64,000 bases of DNA from Larus michahellis (taxonomy: Eukaryota; Chordata; Aves; Charadriiformes; Laridae): positions 24,647,583-24,711,582 of the forward strand of contig NC_133901.1 of the NCBI RefSeq assembly GCF_964199755.1, read 5' to 3'. Position 1 is the stretch's first letter; every line of letters begins with the position of its first letter. The translations under genes and the position numbers were made by a program. This document shows positions 26,301-41,300 of the stretch, in pieces. The notes beneath the pieces are model-generated. The model ran no database searches. It saw nothing but the letters and a program-made list of their open reading frames with translations, and was not told the origin of the DNA.

Positions 26301-29300
26301 TATAAAATTTAATATGAATAAATTTACTAAGAATTATGATCGCATAAATTTGTTCAATAATGATATTCCAAATAGGAAAACCTAAACCTGGCTCTGAACT
26401 CAGCATCTGCTATTGGCTGTACAGTTGTCAATATTGGATCACAAGACTTGCAAGAAGGAAAACCACACTTGGTATTAGGACTCTTGTGGCAGATCATTAA
26501 AGTTGGTCTTTTTGCTGATATTGAGATCTCCAGAAACGAAGGTAAGAGTAATGCCAGATATAGCAATGTCCACAATTTTTAATTAACTGAGATCGCAAAA
26601 GCAATGATATCAGCTTTCTTTCAAACTTGCTTTTAGCTCTTATCGCCTTGCTAAATGAAGGGGAAGAACTAGATCAGTTAATGAAGCTTTCCCCAGAAGA
26701 GCTCTTGCTGCGCTGGGTGAACTACCATCTGGCCAATGCAGGGTGGCAGAAAATCAGTAACTTCAGCCAAGACATTAAGGTATGTAGTTATCGCTCTGAT
26801 AATAGAACATAATGGTATTTAAACACGCTATGCGTAGAAACAAATGAGCCAAATCAGAAGCATTTAGAAAAATAGTAGCCATATGCTTTTTCTGGCTATA
26901 GGTTCATCTTGCATTTTTCAGTACTTGAAAGAGCATCGTTTTGATCTCTCATATCCTGTTCAGTGGCTCGTATCATGCATTATCACATCAGTGTAAAACA
27001 AATATTTCCGACAAGCTCATATTCAGGGAAGTTCTAATGTTCTACGGTTGTTATTTGAGTTACACAGGACAATGCACACTACCGTATCAGTTACCTTTTT
27101 CCTGTCCATCCTTCCTGGCTCCTGGATCCGCAGAAACCCATCTTTTATTTCTTTTGTTGTTTTAAGGAAGAAGTGTATGGCTTTAGATCTCCTGCCAGTG
27201 CATGTTTGCTAGCGATGATTGCCCTTCACACCTAGCATTCTACACGAGTAGGAAACCTCTTGAGGAAAGAACAGTTATTCAGAGGGCTGTCTGGAATAGC
27301 TACTGATTCTTGATCTAAGGAGAGAGCAGCCCTCCTCAGTCCCTGTGCTTTGCTGGTGTGACAATTTACTGACACAATGGGACTGAAAGCCATACTGGTT
27401 CCTTGGGGCATATGGCAGACCTGCATAATTCTTCTCTCCTCAGTCATTCTGCATGAGTACTGTAGTAACTGCGGTTAAAGAGAGAAAAACCCAACTTTTA
27501 AAAACTAAAAGCCAAGGAGGAAGATTCTCTATGCTGATAAGACCTCTTTTCAATGAAGAAAAACACGTCATCAGTTGCTAGTTGTATATTTTGAAATGCC
27601 AACAAGAAGGCTATTATTAAAGCAAACCTCAACAAAGGTTTTACACGAACACTGCTACTATGATAAAAATATTACATGCTGTTTAAGAAAAGTATTAAAT
27701 ACTTCTAAAACTATCAGGTTTTTGTTTTATTTTCCTAGTTTCTTCATGGGGAAAAAAAACAGATAAACATAATTTCTTTTGTCACTATAGATTCATCCTA
27801 AAAAAGCCACTTTGCTCTCCATTTTTAATTCCAATTACCTCATTGATTAAGAAAGAGAATTTTTTATAAAACAGTCTATTTGAAAAGGATAGTGAATGAA
27901 TAAGATCCATATTGGACTTTGGGGTTTGTTTTTTTGTTTTTGTGGGTAACCTATATAAATTTGCCTTAAATATCTTAATTAAAGATGTCGAGTTCATCCA
28001 GCAGAATAAATTTAACTAACATTGTCTGGAATAATTAGCAAACATTCATTTTCTCTCTTATCTGGCTAAGTAAGTTCTATGTGAAATACCATAGTAAAAC
28101 GGCTGTATGACCTCATCTATATTCTCTGAAATTAGGTTGCCATATTTTTTACTTGTGTGGCTTTTGAATTGGACTGTAAGAGCAGTAAATGGCTACGAAA
28201 GGCTATATACTTGCTCATTTTTTAAAAAATTATTGCACTGCTTGTTTTAGGATTCAAGAGCATACTACCATCTGTTAAATCAGATTGCACCCAAAGGAGA
28301 TGACCCTGATGAATTGCCTATTAAAATTGACTTTTCAGGATTTCATGTAAGTATCCAGAAACATAAAATTAGACTGGAATTATCCAAGACCTCTGTGTAT
28401 GTATCCAACATCCTGGTTACAAGGCTGTCCCAGAATCCCCTTTTGTTTTGTAACACATACAAAAACTCAGTCAGATTCCTCAATGTCACAAAAGCTTAAA
28501 TGGGTAAAAACTTGAGTAAAGTTCCAGGGTGCTGCTGAAACAGGATAACGCATCCTACAGTCTAAAATTTGGAGCTATGTTTTACTTGGAGTAGTGTCTA
28601 ACTGTTTTTTATTTTCAGTTGGGTCCTCCAACATGAATATTACAACATCCTGCTTCAGTTCTGCTCTTCTGGAATTCAGACAAGGAGAAAGTGTAGACTT
28701 CACAAACCTTGTGATCCTTTCTCAAACCAAATAGTATTCAGAAATAACACGCGAGCCCTTCCAATAACCAGCAGAAAAGGAAACTGTGGCAACCATCAAG
28801 CTTTAAGTTGTAAAAGGATAGAGGGTCTAAACCCAGCCTAGGTAGATGTGAAAACACTTTTTTCTAAGCTGCTAGATAATGCTTGTTGGAAGGATTATTC
28901 TGAAGAATGTATTTGATCCAAAACTGGACTGCCTGCCTAAAATACAGATATCCATCTATTAATCAGAATCTTAAGTAGAGTCTTGTTATTCATTATGATA
29001 ATGAAAACCCGTGTGCAATACTATGTTTGCATGCAAGCCTTAGTCCTCTCAAACTCCTTCCTGAGGAGGGCTCTGTTTTGTTTGTTTGCTTTTGTTTTGG
29101 GGTATTTTTGGGGAGTGAGGAAAGGATAGTAATTTTTTTTTCGCCTGTAATTTCCTACAGTTCATATGATCATGTTCTGTAGTGGGTTATAAACCACAAT
29201 ATTAATAACATATAACAACTTCTTGTTCTAGAGCAAGTTTCTGGTTGAGTGTACCAATGCTGAATTACTGACTGTTATTGAATTCTGATAGTAATTAAAT

Positions 29301-32300
29301 TACTAACTCATTTCCCTATAAATAGTTACTCTTAGTTTTGTGAAGATTAAAGGCAAAAAGTATATGCTACGAGGTTTTGAAGACTGATTTATTCTATGTA
29401 GATTAATAATAAGGATGAACAAACAAAATAACACATAGGTTACCAACTTAAGATGATTCAGAGGCAAAAATATTAAAAGGAAAGCAAGGTAGTGGATTGT
29501 CACATTCTGGAGCATTCAGAGTCTTATGGAGGATTTGGGGCATCATCTGTAATTACTAGGGTTAAGAATATCCTTTTAAAGCAGTGATGGTGAATCTATT
29601 GCATATCCAGCAGAATATGCAGTGCAGGAATCAACAGTCTGGAAATGGAAATATAATCACTACACCTCTGGTTCCTACTGCTGTTGCTGTGATTTGTGAG
29701 GGTTGCTGTGCAGGCAGCCACAGAAGCAAAGGACTAAAAGAAAGTGTAAGGAAGGTGGGGAGAGGGTAATTGTTACAGTCTGTAAGAGGTAGCTCAGGCA
29801 CTGGGGGCATGAGGGAGAGACTGGCGTGGGTCGTTTAAAGATTTGCCAAACTGAAGATTCAGTAAAGAATGAAAACATGCTAGTATTCATTACAAATTAA
29901 TTTATTTTTTTTTCTTTTAGGATAAAAATGACTTGAGGAGGGCTGAATACATGCTCCAACAGGCAGATAAATTGGGCTGCAGACAGTTTGTAACTCCAGC
30001 TGATGTGGTTGCAGGCAACCCTAAACTCAATTTGGCTTTTGTTGCAAATCTCTTTAATACATATCCAGCCCTAAACAAGCCTGACAATTCATCTTACGAT
30101 CTCAATTTATTAGAAGGTACTCAACTTGCTAAGCATATAGGAGATAAGAATATTCGTGATTTCTGTTTAAGTATTCCTTCTAGGTTGTGATATAGGATCC
30201 CTGTGTGATGGTGCCTGTGTTAAGAGCTTTCTCAGTAGCTTTCCATATAAGCCTGCAGTAGAAGTCCCCGTTACTGTCAATATTATTCACTTGTGTTAGC
30301 CTGACCAAAGGCTATTCCTGAATAACCATCTATCATTCATTTGCAGAAGCAAAAACTGTCCTTCTGCTCCCTTTCTAGTTTTCTGTGCTTCTTTCCATAC
30401 TATTGGTATCTTAGCTGATGCATAAATTCTAGCTTTCCCTAATTTGCAGTGCTATACTATGCAACTGTAATAGTCCCTTAAAGTACTTTTCACATATTGT
30501 GTTTATGTATATGTGTGTGTGTGTGTGTGGATTAGTTTGTTGCCTTTTAAAGTAGGAAACATTGAGGGGGGGGGAAGCTTATGTATCAGCAATCTATATT
30601 AATCTATTGCATCAGCAACCTATAGAGATCCTAGCATATCAGCAAGTTTGGACTTCAACTGTACCATTCCAATCCCTAATGCTAAAGATGGAGGCATAAT
30701 GGGTAGCAATCTTTGGCTGTTACCTTTCCTGTGGACCGGCTAATCTAGGATAATGAAACGGCTCCTGCCAGTGTATTTCACAGTTGTTCACTGATCTCAA
30801 AGGAATGGTGAGAATCAGGGGTGCCACACTCGGGAGAATCATCAGCAATGTTCACACATTCCTCTGCACTGCCTACTCCTGCCTTCCTCTTACTGTTCCT
30901 ATCAGGTTTCCTTTCCATCTAGGTGAGTCCATCTTCCTTTGCTCCTCTTTTTTTTCATAATTTGTCTGCTCTGCTGCATCCCTATGTCACAAATCTTGTA
31001 TCCCGCAGACCACTCCTGTCCCAGGCTTCCTGCTCTTCTAGTTTCAGCTGGGTGTCCCCTGCGGTAGAGGTATCAGAGCACAGGAGCTAGTATTCCCTTC
31101 TCAGCTGTGATATCCCTAGTCACTGCAGTCCCTGCTATCCAGGATAAATGATTGAAGGAAAGGCCTGCTCTTCCTCAGCTGCAATTTTGTTAGAAATGTA
31201 CGCTCTTGGAAATGTATACAGGAGCTGTGTGGAGGTGGACTATGTTCAGTTCAGCTACTCTGTTCTGAACATAAAGTTGCAGGTGTGATTCAAAATACTG
31301 AAAACTTGGTCAAATTTAGAAGAATTTTCATTGGCATGGCAAAAAACAGCTGAACTACATTCTGAACTTCCCTAAAACATTTTGAAGAGATCAAAGTCAG
31401 TTTGTAAAAAGTTACAATCACCCAAATGCTAGATTTTGTAATGATAAATACTGGCCAAATTTAACACGCTGTTTATAATATATGTATTTTAGAGATGGAT
31501 AATCATGCCGGTGTTATCTGTTCAAAGGCATTAGCCCCCAAATAATAACTTCTGTGGTGTAATGTAGATCTAAACCATCAAAATAGTTATTTCAGCCAAA
31601 AGATGATGTCGTTAATAAGTTTTTCTGTTAATTTGTTTTATTTTTCCATAAAATCCTGTGGGTTTACTGGTGTTTTATCAAGGTAGTGATATAAAATATA
31701 AGACATTAATTTCTTTATAGTTTCATCATGGATTGTCTGTTGAAATCTGACTCATAATTTATAATGCTTTCCTATTTTGCTTCATGAAATCCAGATTTGA
31801 CCCCTCCTAATGTAGGTACTGTATTTAGTACTTTTCTGTACTCATAAAAGTGTTTATTCTGCAATTTTTCTTCTTTTTTTTTTTTCTAGTGTTTTAATCA
31901 TCTCTGTCCTTTTCTGGTTGATTTTTGCATTGTTCTTGTATTTTTCTATTGCTTTAATATGCCATCATAAGTAAAACAGAAGAAGAAAATCCCCACAGGT
32001 CTAACATGATGCATGTAAAATGGGTGCAGGACTTGCAATAAGTCAAATGCCATATAGATCCTTCTGTGGGTTTAACCAGTAGGGGCCTTCCATGACCCAA
32101 GATGTAAAGCTCTAGGCATGTGTGGGTGAGTACAGCTTTCTGAAAGTCTCCCATTTTCCTGCATAAATTCCATCTTTTCAGTGACTCTTCCACCCAACGA
32201 GTATGATGTGGCTGTTCTTTTTCGTTTAAGACAACACACACTGTGCATAAATTGACATCTGCTCTGACAATGCTTGAAAAGTCTGGTGATGTGCGCTTGT

Positions 32301-35300
32301 ATGCAGAGAGCACATCCCTCAGGTACCCACATAGCAAAATGAACGTTTGATATTACGTGGAGATGGAGGGCGGGAGTCCTGACCTCAGTCAATGCATGAC
32401 CTTTAACTGGGTGTTGCTGTTGCTCTGAGGAACCTCTCGCTTGTGGGGAAGGCAGCAGAGTTTGGAGTCTACGTCACACAGAAAGCTGAGTTCTTGCGGG
32501 GAAGAAGAGGAAGGACTTCTGTCCACCCATGTTTCCTCCAGTGTAGATGTCCTCTGCTGCTGGTGCTTAGTCTGCTGGCAGCCTTTCAAGGCAGTTACCA
32601 GGAGAGGGTTAACTACTCCCACTGAGGCCAGTGGAACATAGGGTGCAAACTGCATCTTGAGCTCATAGGTATTTGGAGCCCCTTTAGGTTCTTGACCCCA
32701 TCCCTATGGCTACTCCCCACTCAGTTCCATAGTATAATGATCTCAAAGAAAGAGATGGCAATAAATATAAAGGATACTACCAAATTTGCTCCTCTCTCTT
32801 TTGTGTAGCTCTGCCCCCTTTCTGCAGTTTTCCAATGATTTTGGCTATCTGCTGCACCACTCAGCAGAAGATATGCACCTGATAGGATCACAAGGTATAC
32901 TTTGAATAAAAGAATAGAGAGAAAAAAATTGGTCAGTTCTCAGCCATCTGGAAAACTTATGAACGCTTGTGTTGCATGATAAAGGGGTTGTTGAGAGTGG
33001 CATATTAAATGTAGTATGCTGGGTTTAATTCCTGGATTCCCGGTATCCGAAAGGGTGCTGCCCAACTTGCATGCTCTCGCTTGACTACTTTGGATTCTTT
33101 GGACAGTGTTAAGCATGCGTTTTAAAATTCTCAGTCTGAGTGCAGTTGCTGAGTATCTGTTTTTTTTAACTACGCTTTGTCTAGTAAGAGTTCATTAAAT
33201 AATCTTGTTTCTGTCTTTGCAATGGGCAAGTGTGCCTAAAAGCACTTTGCAGTCAGTATTTTGGGTATCGCAAACCAACTCAAAGCTCAGTAAGCCTAAA
33301 AACTTCAAAGAAGAAAAAAGCAAAAGGGACTTGCTTCAAAATATTATAACCTCTTAAGCGACTCTTTATAAACTTAAAATATTTTTATTGTATCTTTTTT
33401 TTTGTGGAAAAATAGGGATGTTTTTAATGACTTTGTTTTGTATTGTCTTTTAAATTTTGTTGTGGTAAGAAGTATGTGAAACAAAGCTGACTGCCTGAAG
33501 ACCTTGCAGGGTATTATTTTTCTTTGTTTCAGCATGTATTCATTAGTGACTTTGGTAATTTTTACAAGTAAATATTTGAAACAAATACTAGTTTAAATTG
33601 CATATGAAAGACCTCATAATTTAGAAAGAAAATATATCAGTAGGATGAATATAATCTATTTCATAATAATTGGAAATGAAAGTAACTGGTAAGATGGCTG
33701 GAACTTTTAAAATAAAATTTATTCTGTTGGAGAATGTCAATTATAGCTGAAATTTCTTAATTTTTATATAAATATAGTTTGAAGTCCAGAGCTTTTTTTT
33801 GGAAAAAGGGAAGAGACCTAGATTAAAATTGTAACCTCTATCTAAAAATTGATGTTATGACATAAGTCTCTTCGTGGAAAAATAATATTACGGAGGTTTT
33901 CTTTCTATCGTAGTGATAAATACATGTTTATAGAGTAGCTTCAGTTTGGAAAAACATTCGTCGTCCTGTAGTCAATATAGAACTGCAGTACTAAATGAGG
34001 TGGTTTTCATACTACATAAGCCTCACTAGACAAACTCAGTACCATTATCCTCTGAGGAACAAACGAAAAAAGCAAAGAAAGCTCTTACTCAGATTTTTAC
34101 GTGTTTGAGGACTGAGAAGTCTGTTCTTTCATTGTTTGGGGATGTTTTCTCCCTCCTCAATGTCCTTTCCGTTTTCCTAACGGTGGATTATCAGCCCAGG
34201 GGAACAAAGTGATGAGGTTATTCCAAGCTCACATATTCAGGCTAAATATTTTCTTAAATGCTTTTCTTTGATATAAGAGAAAACAGCTTATGCAGCACTC
34301 ATTTGCGTGCAATTGGACACAGATACATTGCTAAAATTTAGGAAATGTTGTATGTAGAAAATTAATGTATTACTGCAAACTGTAACTTTATAGGGAAAGA
34401 AGGTTAGTTTAGGAACTCAGGATTACAACAGATAAAAACAATCTAAGTCAGGAAAGTGAATGGCTGTGTTTTGGGGTTTTTTTCCTACTGAATTTTCTGT
34501 ATTTCTCATAATCAGAGTTGCTAGTTAAAACCCCAAGAATAACTGGTCCCTTTGGCAGTATATAAATAGCTTCGCAAATTTAATCAATACAGTACTGCCT
34601 TGCTAAGTCTCCAGTTTTAAACACTAAAAAAGTGAGGTCTAGTGCTTTGGGGAGGACCTTCACAAATGAATAGTGGGAACTCCTGCGTGGAGAGAAGTGG
34701 AGCTGTTGTTTCTGGAGTTTGATGCAGTTGCAATAATTGTGTTAGTGCTAACTTTTAATAAAAATATGCCATTTCAAACACATTTAAAGATACTGTTGAA
34801 TGCAATTTCCACTAATCTTGGTTTTAGGAAATTACTACTAATCATCACTCTTTTCTCCATGATATATTAATTATCTAAAATATAACCGACAAACTGTCTA
34901 TTTCTGTATTTTTACCAAATTGTATTTACACAGAAAAATGTAGTCTAATCGTACTCCTTGTAGTGCCTCTGACCTTGTCCCCAGAACTGAGGGACTCTGA
35001 TAGAATTCCTTCCACTTATTGGCCAGTAGGGACTACTGTTGGGGAAGGATGAACTCATATTTTGGGGGGGGGGGGAGGCGGGAACAGGTGTATGAGAGTC
35101 ATTTAAACGTTGCTTATTAAAGTCTTTTCTCCAGTAATTCATATAGAATTATATTTGTCACTGTAGGAGAAAGTAAGGAAGAAAGAACTTTCAGAAACTG
35201 GATGAATTCACTGGGTGTAAGCCCATATGTTAATCACTTATACAGGTAAGGCTTTTTTTTTTTTTTAAACAATAATTTGATTTCCCTTGAACAACAGGGG

Positions 35301-38300
35301 AAGAAAGATGGGAAGAAGAAAGGGAAGTTGTATTTCTACTAGAACAGTGATTTCCAGGTTTCCACACAATGTGATAGAAACTTCAAAACTGGTCTGTAGA
35401 ACCTCATTAAGCAGTATCTGAGTCCAGAATTCTACTTATGATCTAGAGATACTACAAAATCTAACAGGTTTTGATGGGCTTCTCTCACTTACTTGTACTT
35501 TGAATTATGTTTTTTGAAAGGTTGAGATAATTGTGTTATATAATGCATGATTTTTACTGTCTCTCATGGCAGATGAAATGACCACAAACCTATTAAAACA
35601 GTAATGTAATTCTAAACTGTAAGAGAGGATAGATGCCTGCTGAGTAGACTGTAAGAATCTATGCAGTGTGGTATTCCCTCAAAACGATGGCCTTTTTAGG
35701 TGCTTCTGATCATTTTCAAATTGTGCCAGCAGTTGATTCAAATCCTATCAATAAAAGATGGGATATAGGGAGCAATTGGGAACATCTGCTTCTGTGTATA
35801 CTTGCAGTTAGGTTTCATTTATTTCTGTTTTCTGACCTCTGTAAAGTGATACCATCTGTAGATAGCTTAACAGGGAGAATTTCATTTAGCAAGCAGCTGA
35901 AGGGAATTAGGGAATTATCAGGAATGCAATGTATAATGGGAAAATAATACTTTTCCTAATACCCTTTTTTTCACAAGATAAGTACAGTGGTTTAGATTAT
36001 TCTCTAGCAAAATACATCTGTATGTGCAGATAAAGCATGAATGTTTAATATCTTGGAAAGTTCTGAGGAAATTAAAACTAGATCAATAAATGAAAACTCT
36101 TTAGCTAGGTGTTTTATCCGTGCCTACCCTGTGAAAACAATTATTTAATTAAAAGTTGGGAAAACCAGTGACTGTGCTTAATTCACCAAGATTTGTTAAA
36201 ATAATGAAATTAAATATACAATTTAATGTAAATAATCACAGAAATCAAGCAATATGATATAGGCCAGTTTCTTCACAGAATGACACAAATTTTTATTTGT
36301 GACTGGAATTTTTCAGCAACTTAATTGCACTTCAAGAAGTCTCAAGTACTTAACGTTTTCATTGTGAACATGAGCTCTTGTACTAAAAAACACTGTTCTA
36401 CTCTGGTTTAGTGACCTCTCTGATGCTTTAATAATCTTCCAACTGTATGATATGACTCGTGTGCCAGTTGACTGGAACCATGTCAACAAACCTCCTTATC
36501 CATTACTTGGTGGTAATATGAAAAAGGTGGGTAGATACTCCGTCATACTGTCCGTTTCACTGTCTCCCTTCCTGCTGTTTGTAGTGATCTGGGTTGTCTA
36601 GATTTGCATGCTACTGAGACAGTCCTGGGGAAAAAAAAATATAAAAATCTTCCAGGTATTATCCCAAGGAATAAATAGTAGTTACAGCATATATTACTCT
36701 AGTTTCTAGATGTGGACATCTTTTGGCAATATTTAATTTAGGGTCTAGTTAGGGTATACAAGTAAAAGTTTTAGGCCTGACACAGCTATCGTTGCTTGAT
36801 GCTCTTATATTGTGAGGTGTTTCCTCACAGAGCAAATTTATATGCTGCCAGGAGAATTTGTGCAAGACTTGCAGAGTCCAAGCTTTCAGTTAGTTTTGTG
36901 ATTATTATGAAAACAGAAATGTAGAGGGGAAAAAAAATACTGTCTGTTTAACACACTTCAATATTTTTGCAAATTCAGTTTTGATGTAAGTATATATTAA
37001 TTTGTTGACTGTCGTGGAAGTGACCTTGGTTTTCTCAAGTGTGAAAAAAGATTGTCATTGGAATCTTGCATGCTTTCACTTATAGTAAAAACTGTGTTAT
37101 TTTAATCACAGTGTAGAAAGGCTAGAAATCTTTCTCTAGCTCCAAATCTCACCATAGGTAACAGTAAGCCAAAGTAATTCAAAACACATAGACTGTAAGT
37201 CCGTATTATAGAAATACTAAGGTGTTATTATTTGCACACAACATTTATTTTTAGATTGAGAATTGCAATTATGCAGTAGAACTCGGGAAGACAAAAGCCA
37301 AATTCTCACTGGTTGGTATTGCTGGACACGATCTAAATGAGGGTAATCCAACTCTGACTTTGGCTTTGGTATGGCAGCTGATGAGAAGGTAAGTTAGGCA
37401 CAGCATATGATAGATGTGTCTATATATGTATCTGTCCATGTGTGTTTATGTGTCTGTATATCAAGAAAAATTAAAGCTAGTGTTCAGCTCACTTAACAGG
37501 TATTTTAGAGAGCCATCTCTAAATACCCCTCTTCTCTAAGATAAACTTTTATACCTTTTTTGTAGTTTTGCATACTGTGTAATGGTTGAAACCACAATAG
37601 TGTGTATGTGTACACACCCATTTATAGAGACAATTAAAACCTTACATACTAAAAACTGTGATTAAAACTATAAATCCTGCAGCAAGTAAAAAGAGCAGTT
37701 TATTTCATGTTGATTCCATGTATCTTTCTGTAAGTAGAGAGTAATTTCAATATTTGTAAAATCAAAAAAAAGAAAGATAAATAGGAAGAGGTGATGTATG
37801 CTATGAAAGTTAAAATGGGAAGAAATTTTTAGGCCATCACAGCTATAGTAATGTAATTATCATAAAATCAAATAATATTATAATCAAATTATCATAAAAT
37901 AAAAAAATGTAATTATCAAAAATAAAAATCTTGCTAGTGTACTGAGCAGGAAAAAAATATTATAAAATTATTTCAATAAAGAGTATTTTATTGCAAACAC
38001 TTTCCACAAGTTAATTTCCACAAGTTAATTTTCTTACACCTACCCCAAAACACTTAGTGCTTTTTGTTTCTCAGACTTAGGATTCAGTTTTCAAGGTGAC
38101 TTGTACTTAAGCTCATGAAGTAAAATTAGTTATGATGTGCTGAGTAAAACAAATATATGAAGAAGATGTAACAGTGAATATTTTGAGTTTTGGGATGTTA
38201 TTTTATTCTTGCAACAACTGAAGAAGTGATTTAAAGTACTGAATAGTTTGTAAGGTAAGGGTACCTTATGAAGATGAGTACTCGGCATTGTTACTTTGCT

Positions 38301-41300
38301 GAGGTAACATTTTACTTTTGCTTGTAGGTTTGTACTGTTAACGACTCACTAACTCAGACTCTTTTCTTCATTAAAGGTACACTTTGAACGTACTATCAGA
38401 CCTTGGAGAGGGGGAAAAAGTAAATGATGAAATTATTATTAAGTGGGTGAATCAGACACTTGCAAAAGCAAATAAGAAAACTTCAATTACAAGTTTCAAG
38501 GTAATCAAATTAATTTACTTTTCTTTTTTCCACATGTAATCAGATCTGGGATTTTTAACTTGATCTGTTAACAATTTGGCTTTAACAGTGGCTCTGCCGT
38601 CAGCTAGCGTAATTGTATAAGGAGATATTTCTGACAGTCTGTGATTCTTCAAAAGTATTTTACAAATCTATTAATAAGAAAAAAACCTCTAATTGCTGCT
38701 GTAAGATTCAAAACAAAACAACAATAAAAAGGCTAAATTTTGAAAGGGCCTTCTGTCTGAAGTTACCAATGTTTGGGCATGGTGTGTCACGTATCTTCCA
38801 AATTTTTGGATATAGGCACTGTCATGCTTGTACAAACATCAAGAACAATTTTGGAATTACTGGGAGGGGGGAATCGCTATTTTTAAAAACAGCTGGTCAA
38901 AAAGATGTACTCGTGTGTGACAGAGCCAGGAGAGGGAGCCCAAGTTAACCAGCGACATTTTTTGTCTTCACCGGCACTGCTGATGTGCAGCAGACCTGTA
39001 CAAAACAGGAGCTTTTCCCATTCAGCAGATACGAACAAATTGATAAAGGAAGCTTTTCTTTTGCATTGTTAAAGGGTTAAACATGAAAGAAGTCATATGT
39101 ATGTCAGGTGTGTCATGCTGTGTGAATCTCTTTCCTTAGAAATGGTAGATTAATAATTGCACTTGCATGCAAATACAACATTCTTATGTAGGTTCATTGT
39201 GTACTCTGAAACAGTTCTGCCTGTGTTCACAACAGAAACACAAGAACCTAGCAAGTTAAATATTTGAGAGCTCACTGTGTTATTAAATTCAATTAGATAA
39301 GCATTAGGCAAAAAGTAATATCAAATAATTTTATAGAACAAAATATTTATTTTTTTACTCTAGAAGATAACTTAGGTCTTTATCTTCTTAAAAGGGATTG
39401 CTGCTTCTCTTATTTCTACATAAATTGTAATAATGGCGGTATATATATGTTGAAAGTAGGAGGAGAATCTGTCCCAACATCTTGCTTTTGGTATGCCTAT
39501 GGTTTTGGCAGGGGGGGAGGCACTGGTGTATTTTAAGGTAATTCAGTTGACGGTAGACCAATACAGATAAGGAGCTACTGATGTAAAGTGACATTATTCA
39601 GTATGCCTTTTTTTACTACTGATTTTTGACAGCATTCACGTATATGTTGTCTTTCACAGTTTGAGTTTTTGTCTGTATTTTGAGGTTACTGCAGCGAGCA
39701 GATTGTGTAGCAGAGAAAGCAGAGGTCCCTGATATTTATTGTGGACTATAAAAGCAAAGTTCTATTGAATTGCTATTAGTTCAAACAATGAAAATGACAA
39801 AAACGTGGGCTTTGTCTTATGGTCTTGGGGAGATACTCTGTGCATTCAATGTCTTCAAGCTATTACTATTTTCAAGTGTATAATTAATGTGGTGGCTGTA
39901 TGGGACTTCACTGAATTAGAAATCACACTTCTGGCCTGGTGGCGACGGCAGCTGTGTCGTGTGGCTTTGTTCCTGTGGGGGCTCAGCACCTCAGTCAGCC
40001 TCGCTGGCACTGTCCTCTGACTGCTGGTTTGGCACCATCAGCTGCTTATCTGCCCTAACAGCTGGGCAAAAATATTCTAGTCTTAAAACAGCAATAGTAC
40101 TTGCTGTTTTAAGAATAGAAGGAAACACATGTCTGCGTATTAAATACAAAATACAGACTGCTTGTATTAGCTCAGAATGCCATCTAGGTTGAAAAAGTAT
40201 AAAAGGATGAGCCATAAACTACTGCAGAAAATAGTTCCATTACAAGAAAAGGAGAAAAATAAAAGTAGTTGGGGAATGTGGATACCTTTTTGTTGTCTTG
40301 AAAGTCTGGTCCTTGGACTTCTTTCAAAGTTCCTTCCTTCCTTAGGGAAGGAGGGGAGTTTCGTTCATTAAATAAATTTAAACCATTTGTGTAATAAGAA
40401 TAATAATATCAGCATTGAGTGTGAACCTTATAATTTTGATTGTGGAAAAGAACAATAGACCTCATAAAGAGGGAGAAAAACCTTCACACAATAAAGTAAC
40501 AAAACACGCTGCTATCTTTCAATAGGCATGTAAGATGTGCTGCTGGGTTTTTGTATTGTGAAAAGAGAATAATCAAAGCAAATTCCTTATACTAATCTTT
40601 TGAGTCTTCTCTTTTAGGACAAATCAATTAGCACTAGTTTACCTGTCTTAGATTTAATAGATGCCATTGCACCAAAAGCAGTTCGTCCAGAAATGGTCAA
40701 GAGAGAAGATCTTTCTTACCAAGACAAATTGAATAATGCTAAGTAAGTTTTAAATGAATGCTTTCTATTTTCCTAAAGTGCAGGAGATGCATGGATTTAT
40801 GGTGTAATGAATGATTTACAGAGAGATATTCCACTAATACTAGTTGATTTGTTTCAAATAGATTATAAATTCTAATATTCTAGAGCTACTTTTCTAGCAT
40901 ATTTAAAATATGAACTCAGATTCATGGCTGGTAAGACCTACCAGCACTCCACTGCAACTCGTTTATTAATAGCCTGCCACAATCCATATTGTTTTTGACA
41001 AAAAAGCATTGATAACCAGTAGCAAAATGTCAGCCAACACAATTACTACTACATGCTTGCTTCACAATAATGTCTGTTTTCTCATAGAGTGTAAATACTG
41101 ACTGAAGAGGCACATCCTGCTATTAAAATCTGTTGTTCTTGTTGTGAATCCTGGCACACTAGTAGATGCAAGAAAAATAACAATATTTATTTTCCCTTGT
41201 TTTCAAGGTATGCCATTTCAGTTGCTCGAAAAATCGGTGCTCGTATATATGCTCTCCCAGATGATCTGGTTGAAGTGAAGCCAAAAATGGTGATGACAGT

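Larger units (their letters stand above)
30117..35166 (+). other. PLS1: PLS1 intron between coding exons 9 and 10 (5050 nt)
   Basis: Largest intron of the coding region. It contains a (TG)9 microsatellite at 30512-30529, a G12 run at 35064-35075, and a patch at about 31950-32700 with higher GC and overlapping open frames on both strands. That patch resembles no protein or repeat family I recognise. It could be an old retroelement remnant but this is unproven. Confidence 0.7.
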
